From NCBI GenBank assembly GCA_046538345.1, contig JBKHJB010000021.1, positions 1-19,344 on the forward strand: DNA of 19,344 nucleotides. The letters run 5' to 3'. The translations under genes and the position numbers were made by a program. Of the stretch, positions 15,611 through 19,344 are shown piece by piece; the stretch's first letter is position 1; the number at the start of each line of letters is the position of its first letter. The notes below the pieces were generated by a model. That model saw only the letters and a program-made list of their open reading frames with translations. It was not told the origin of the DNA and did no database searches. Source of the stretch: PUND01 sp046538345 (GTDB lineage: Bacteria > Planctomycetota > Phycisphaerae > SM23-33).

Positions 15611-15669
15611 CCTTGTCGATGACCTTCGGGCCGGGTAAGTTGATCGCCCGACGCCGCGACACAAGGAGG
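15611..15669 (+). promoter_or_regulatory. Structured leader of lysA that can mask the ribosome site
   Basis: Between the glycerate kinase stop and lysA, two nested helices are possible. The outer pairs CCTTGT (15611-15616) with ACAAGG (15661-15666), extended by CG/CG across a 2-nt bulge. The inner pairs TCGGGC (15626-15631) with GCCCGA (15646-15651) around a 14-nt loop. The outer helix ties up the AAGG of the Shine-Dalgarno AAGGAGG (15663-15669). It is far too short to be a lysine riboswitch and does not match a class I recognise. Confidence 0.45.
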
Positions 15670-15673
15670 AATA

Positions 15674-16966
15674 ATGGATTACTTCGAATATAAAAACGGC
15701 GCCCTGCATTGCGAAGACGTGCCCGTGGCGGATATCGTCGAGCACGTCGGAACGCCGACATACATCTACTCGGCCGCGACGCTGCTGGGTCACTATCGCC
15801 GCGTCGCCGAGGCGTTCGCCGAGCTTGAACCGACGGTGTGTTTCTCGGTGAAGTCGCTGGGCAACGTTCACGTGTTGCGGCTGCTGGCCGATGCCGGCAG
15901 CGGCTTCGACGTGGTCAGCGGCGGCGAGCTGGCTCGTGTCCAAGCGGCCGGCGGAGACCCGCGAAAGGTCGCTTTCGCCGGAGTCGGCAAGACCGACCGC
16001 GAAATCCGCGAAGCCATTGACGCCGACATCATGGTCTTCAACGTCGAGAGCGAGCAGGAGTTCGAAAACCTCTCGCGCCTCGCCGCCGAGAGCGGTCGGA
16101 AGGTTCGCGCGGCTCTGCGCATCAACCCCGACGTGTACGACCCCGCCACTCACCAGTACACCACCACCGGCAAAAAGGCCACCAAGTTCGGCGTCGATAT
16201 CGACCGCGCCGAACCGTTTTTCGACGCCTACGGCCGCGACGATAACGTCCTGCTGGACGGCGTGGACATGCACCTCGGTTCGCCCATCTACTCGGCCGAG
16301 CCGTACGTCCGCGCCATCCACCGCTTGCTGGAGCTGATAGATCGCCTGCGGGGCAAGGGACTGGAGATATCGCTGCTGGACCTCGGCGGGGGCTTCGCCG
16401 CGGACTACGAGGAAGGCACGTCGCCACTGGCGGCCGATTATGCAGAGCGGATTCTGCCGCTTCTGCGCGGGCGGGATTTGCAGTTGGTTCTGGAGCCGGG
16501 CCGACAGATTGCCTGCAACGCCGGCGTGCTTATCACGACGGTGCAGTACGTCAAGCAGGGCGGCGACAAGCGATTCGTAATCTGTGACGCTGCCATGAAC
16601 GACCTGCTCCGGCCCGCTCTTTACGACGCCGGGCACTTCGCGTACCCGGTCCGGCTGCGGGAAGGCGAGCGTCCGCCGCATCGCAGTCCGAGCTATACGC
16701 CGGAGGGCGGCGTGAAGGTTGATCTCGTCGGCGGCGTCTGCGAGACGTCGGACTTCCTCGCCAAAGACCGCGTGCTGCCGCCGCTGGAAAGGGGCGACCT
16801 GGTGTCCGTCTTTTCCGCCGGCGCATACGGGTTCGTCATGTCCAGCCAGTACAACGCCCGCCCGCGTGCCGCTGAGGTGCTGGTCCGCGGCGATTGGTGG
16901 CGGATTATCCGTCCTCGCGAAACCTACGACGACCTGCTGGCGCCCGAAATAATGGATTCGCCGTAA
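15674..16966 (+). CDS. lysA: Diaminopimelate decarboxylase
   Basis: This PLP enzyme makes L-lysine from meso-diaminopimelate. The 430-residue protein binds PLP through Lys60 (CFSVKSLGN). Family motifs are KFGVD (171-175), His200 in MHLGSPI, the phosphate-binding LGGGF (237-241), EPGRQI (274-279), and the catalytic Cys356 in GGVCETSDFLAKDR. GAYGFVMSSQYNARPR (383-398) is characteristic of DAP decarboxylase and argues against ornithine or carboxynorspermidine decarboxylase. A strong AAGGAGG precedes the ATG by 4 nt, but can pair with an upstream leader segment. No other lysine-pathway gene is in the window. It lies 68 nt after glycerate kinase and may share its transcript. Confidence 0.95.
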   Translation: MDYFEYKNGALHCEDVPVADIVEHVGTPTYIYSAATLLGHYRRVAEAFAELEPTVCFSVKSLGNVHVLRLLADAGSGFDVVSGGELARVQAAGGDPRKVAFAGVGKTDREIREAIDADIMVFNVESEQEFENLSRLAAESGRKVRAALRINPDVYDPATHQYTTTGKKATKFGVDIDRAEPFFDAYGRDDNVLLDGVDMHLGSPIYSAEPYVRAIHRLLELIDRLRGKGLEISLLDLGGGFAADYEEGTSPLAADYAERILPLLRGRDLQLVLEPGRQIACNAGVLITTVQYVKQGGDKRFVICDAAMNDLLRPALYDAGHFAYPVRLREGERPPHRSPSYTPEGGVKVDLVGGVCETSDFLAKDRVLPPLERGDLVSVFSAGAYGFVMSSQYNARPRAAEVLVRGDWWRIIRPRETYDDLLAPEIMDSP

Positions 16967-17055
16967 GACCACCTGCGCTAGTCTGTCCCGGCGTGGTACG
17001 GGGATTCCTCGCATTCCGTCAGCGGCCCTGTTTGTCGCCCCGACTGCCCGGATCG

Positions 17056-17301
17056 TCAGGAAATTATTTCCAGTACGATCCACGGCACGACGTTCGCGAC
17101 CAGCACCAGGGTCTTCATAAACCCGATCAGCCCGTAGATAACCACATTGAAGCTTTCCCGGCCCATGGGGAACCAGCGGCTGTGCATCCGGTACACCCAT
17201 CCGCCGCCGGCAATCGCGGTTATCGCGAACGATACCAGCAGCAGCCCGGCGTTGATGATCGAGCACCACATGAAGAACAGCCGCAACGATTCGATATCCA
17301 T
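17056..17301 (-). CDS. Small two-helix membrane protein, DUF6868-like
   Basis: The 81-residue protein has two hydrophobic segments (about 9-31 and 53-78) separated by a polar loop containing VYRMHSRWFPMGRESFN. From memory, this pattern (an N-terminal FFMWCSIIN segment, then the MHSrWFP loop) matches the DUF6868 family of small inner-membrane proteins, whose function is unknown. On the minus strand AAAGGAG lies 7 nt before the ATG, and a perfect TATAAT lies at 17344-17349, so it is well supported as a real gene. It converges on lysA and is divergent from the sulfatase gene. Confidence 0.8.
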   Translation of the reverse strand: MDIESLRLFFMWCSIINAGLLLVSFAITAIAGGGWVYRMHSRWFPMGRESFNVVIYGLIGFMKTLVLVANVVPWIVLEIIS

Positions 17302-17343
17302 TGTCCCGCTCCTTTCTCGCGACAGGGGCTTTCTTGCGGTGGC

Positions 17344-17349
17344 ATTATA
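17344..17349 (-). promoter_or_regulatory. Possible -10 box of the DUF6868-like gene
   Basis: The minus strand reads TATAAT here. A start site near 17337 would give a leader of about 36 nt containing a good ribosome site. No convincing -35 hexamer lies 16-18 bp upstream, so only the -10 element is supported. Confidence 0.35.
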
Positions 17350-17391
17350 TGTTTTCAGGCACGCCGGGAGGATAAAGACTGTCGCGCGTTA

Positions 17392-17419
17392 TTGAGACGG
17401 CCTCAAGATCCGGCATAAT
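17392..17419 (+). promoter_or_regulatory. Sigma-70-like promoter of the sulfatase gene
   Basis: TTGAGA (17392-17397), a 16-bp spacer, and CATAAT (17414-17419) each match their consensus at 5 of 6 positions. The start site would fall near 17426. This overlaps an in-frame ATG at 17418, and so supports the downstream ATG at 17460 as the true sulfatase start. Confidence 0.5.
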
Positions 17420-17459
17420 GATGGTGTCTTGCTTTTGCCCTAGGAAAGGACGTGATTCC

Positions 17460-18974
17460 ATGGCTCAGGGTCGTCGCTCAAATCTGCTGTTTCTGTACAC
17501 CGACGAGCAACGCTTCGACACGTTGGCGTGCTACGGCAACGAAGTCATTCCAATGCCGAACCTGAACCGGTTCGCCGCCTCGGCCACCGTCTTCGAGAAA
17601 GCGTACGTCACCCAGCCGGTGTGCACGCCCTCGCGCGGCTCGCTGCTGACGGGTCTGTATCCGCATACCCACACCTGCACGAGGAACAACATACCGCTGC
17701 CGCAGGATGTCCCCTGCCTTCCGGAGATGCTCAGCGGAGATTACTGCTGCGCCCATCATGGCAAGTGGCACCTGGGAGACGAGATTTACGCCCAGCACGG
17801 TTTCCGCGAGTGGATGGGTACAGAGGACACCTATCATCGCTACTACTCCTCCGAACACGATGAATACGCCGATCGCTCGTCGTACCATCACTGGCTCAAA
17901 AGCAGGGGAGTCGAGCCGTGGCAGCCCCGCCCGGACGCGGGAGTCGATTTGGAAGTCGTCCGCGACCGTTTCTTCCGCAAGCAGATTCACCAGCTACCCG
18001 AAGAGCACTGCCGCCCGACCTTCCTTGCCGAGTCGGCTTGCCACTTCCTGCGAGGGCATATGGACACGCCCTTCGCGCTGTACGTGAACTTCCTCGAGCC
18101 GCACATGCCCTTCCACAGTTGCCGGGACGGGCGGATTTGCCCCGAGGATGTGCTGCTGCCCGCCGACGCCATGGACATGCCCGACGAGAATGCCCCGCTG
18201 CGCCTTCGGCTGATGGCGGAGAAGTACCGCCGCCACGGCTACGATGATCAGTCCAAGCTCGCCGACGAGCACGACTGGCGGGACCTGACAGCACGATACT
18301 GGGGCATGTGCTCACTGGTGGACACGGCCGTCGGGCGGATTCTGGATACGCTTGAACGCACGGGACTCGCGGAGAACACCATCGTCGTGTTCACCAGCGA
18401 CCATGGCGATATGATGTCCAGTCATAACATGCTGGGCAAGGGCGTGATGTACGAGGAGTCGGCCCGCGTACCGATGCTCATCCGCACACCGGGCCAACAG
18501 GAGCAGCGGCGGGTCGCCACGCCCGTCAGCCAGGTGGATGTGGTTCCGACGCTGCTGGATTTGATGGACCAGCCGCGGCCTGGGCATCTGGAGGGTGAGT
18601 CGCTTCGACCGGCTCTGGAAGGCGACGAGAAAAGCTGTGTCCGAGACGTATTCATCGAATGGCATAATGATACGCCACCCGAGAAGGCGGACGTGCCGGA
18701 CTATGCCGGTGAATTCGCACCCGCCGAGCGGTGCGCCGAGTCCCTGACGGCCGACGTGCGGACGCTGGTCAGTCCCGACGGCTGGAAGCTGAACATCTGG
18801 ACCAGCGGCGAGCACGAGCTGTACGACCTCAACACCGATCCGCGGGAGCGGACCAACCGCATCGGCGACGGCGAGAAGGCAGGGCGGGTCGGCGATATGT
18901 TTGCCCGCATCCGCGAGCGACAGGAAAGCACCGGTGATTCGCTGGAGCTGCCCGTACCGGCCCAGCGCGGGTAA
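17460..18974 (+). CDS. Type I sulfatase (formylglycine-dependent), apparently cytosolic
   Basis: The 504-residue protein has the sulfatase signature CTPSR, where Cys55 would be converted to formylglycine and Arg59 stabilises it. Other active-site residues are Asp15 in TDEQR, Lys102/His104 in GKWHLG, His215 in EPHMPF, Asp314-His315 in TSDHGD, and Lys328 in LGKG. The C-terminal LYDLNTDPRERTN is also typical. AGGAAAGGA at 17442-17450 precedes the ATG at 17460. An upstream ATG at 17418 lies inside the promoter. No signal peptide is present, which is unusual because many sulfatases of polysaccharide degraders are exported. It could act on imported sulfated sugars, or be a phosphonate monoester hydrolase-like relative. 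No maturase gene is in the window. Confidence 0.9.
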   Translation: MAQGRRSNLLFLYTDEQRFDTLACYGNEVIPMPNLNRFAASATVFEKAYVTQPVCTPSRGSLLTGLYPHTHTCTRNNIPLPQDVPCLPEMLSGDYCCAHHGKWHLGDEIYAQHGFREWMGTEDTYHRYYSSEHDEYADRSSYHHWLKSRGVEPWQPRPDAGVDLEVVRDRFFRKQIHQLPEEHCRPTFLAESACHFLRGHMDTPFALYVNFLEPHMPFHSCRDGRICPEDVLLPADAMDMPDENAPLRLRLMAEKYRRHGYDDQSKLADEHDWRDLTARYWGMCSLVDTAVGRILDTLERTGLAENTIVVFTSDHGDMMSSHNMLGKGVMYEESARVPMLIRTPGQQEQRRVATPVSQVDVVPTLLDLMDQPRPGHLEGESLRPALEGDEKSCVRDVFIEWHNDTPPEKADVPDYAGEFAPAERCAESLTADVRTLVSPDGWKLNIWTSGEHELYDLNTDPRERTNRIGDGEKAGRVGDMFARIRERQESTGDSLELPVPAQRG

Positions 18975-18986
18975 CCACGCCCGCAC

Positions 18987-19000
18987 TTGCACGGGTGCAA
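18987..19000. repeat. Small inverted repeat after the sulfatase gene
   Basis: TTGCAC and GTGCAA flank two G residues, 12 nt after the sulfatase stop and between two convergent genes. As RNA it would be a 5-bp stem with a 4-nt loop, without a U-run. It could be a weak terminator or chance; nothing else is visible between 18975 and 19045. Confidence 0.25.
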
Positions 19001-19045
19001 TGACCAAGCGGCCGCGATTGGGAGCATGAGACGAGCAGAACGTGA

Positions 19046-19344
19046 TCAGTCAGCGTTCGGCTGCGTAGCCCGTGTGGCAGGAGGTCCCCAATTGGCCGGT
19101 GCGATCCGCTGAAGCGGAATTCGGGCAGCCGGGGGATAGTCGTTCTCCAACTGCGATGCGGCAGGTAGAATCGTCAAGGTCAATCCATCCGCTTGCGTTT
19201 CCTCCACTATGCCGATTACCGCTGATCCCCGCCGGCCGGTCGCTCTCGTAACATAGTCCAGTCTCAATGCCACAGTACCGCTATCGGGCTGGTCCACCAG
19301 TTTCAGGTCAGCGACAATGGTTGCTCTGGGAACTTCAATGCGCC
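19046..19344 (-). CDS. Unrecognised protein, C-terminal 98 residues only
   Basis: An open frame enters from the right edge on the minus strand and ends in TGA at 19046-19048. It stays open to the last complete codon at 19342, so the start probably lies outside the window. A GTG at 19297 is possible but has no ribosome site. The visible part begins with alternating hydrophobic and charged residues (IEVPRATIVADLKLVDQ), suggesting beta strands. It continues through RLDYVTRATGRRGSAVIGIV and ends in a Pro/Ala/Thr-rich tail (NWGPPATRATQPNAD). I do not recognise a family. It converges on the sulfatase gene. Confidence 0.45.
   Translation of the reverse strand, partial: RIEVPRATIVADLKLVDQPDSGTVALRLDYVTRATGRRGSAVIGIVEETQADGLTLTILPAASQLENDYPPAARIPLQRIAPANWGPPATRATQPNAD

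Noticed and set aside
17051..17076. GGAAAT-T-ATTTCC dyad near the end of the DUF6868-like gene
   Set aside because: It is too AT-rich with only a single-base centre, lies inside the coding end of the gene, and lacks a terminator U-run.
15560..17269. A 569-codon open frame antisense to lysA
   Set aside because: It is a shadow of lysA, which is unambiguous from its motifs and ribosome site.

Overview
This is a GC-rich bacterial window of about 19.3 kb, packed with ordinary-looking chromosomal genes and showing no phage, transposon, CRISPR or RNA gene. The split glycine decarboxylase (GcvPA plus GcvPB), a CxPSR sulfatase, a short DUF6868-like membrane protein and frequent ATA isoleucine codons despite high GC would fit a Planctomycetes/Phycisphaerae-type organism. 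That assignment is an inference; no rRNA or other taxonomic marker is present.

Positions 1-7244 (+ strand) form one tight operon for glycine cleavage and its lipoyl cofactor: the 3' end of gcvT, then gcvH, gcvPA, gcvPB, lpd, lipB and lipA, closed by an RraA-like gene. Most junctions overlap (ATGA, TAATG, GTGA), which suggests translational coupling. The set supplies the decarboxylase (P), the lipoyl carrier (H), the aminomethyltransferase (T), the dihydrolipoyl dehydrogenase (L), and the two enzymes that make lipoate on H. The only sizeable gap, between gcvPB and lpd, holds a perfect 22-bp palindrome. GcvH carries an unusual insertion of about 20 residues.

Positions 7245-9496 hold dnaK alone, without grpE, dnaJ or hrcA. 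Upstream of it is a textbook -24/-12 (sigma-54) promoter motif, TTGGCACG-N4-TTGCT, and no CIRCE element. A GC-rich hairpin follows the gene.

Positions 9537-10975 hold a lipoprotein with an alpha/beta-hydrolase fold and a small protein that resembles the flagellin chaperone FliS, with no flagellar genes nearby. A phosphotransferase-fold kinase (10982-12016, - strand) ends 6 bp from it.

Positions 12159-16966 (+ strand) run metallophosphoesterase, HtrA-type protease, glycerate kinase and diaminopimelate decarboxylase (lysA). The first gene appears to be transcribed from a promoter so close to its ATG that the mRNA would be leaderless. lysA has a short structured leader that can pair with its Shine-Dalgarno sequence.

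Positions 17056-18974 hold a divergent pair: the DUF6868-like two-helix membrane protein (- strand) and a sulfatase without a signal peptide (+ strand). The window closes with the 3' end of an unrecognised - strand gene.

No clearly new multi-gene system is visible. The best leads are regulatory: the sigma-54-type dnaK promoter, the SD-masking lysA leader and the leaderless phosphoesterase promoter. The GcvH insertion and the orphan FliS-like protein come next.
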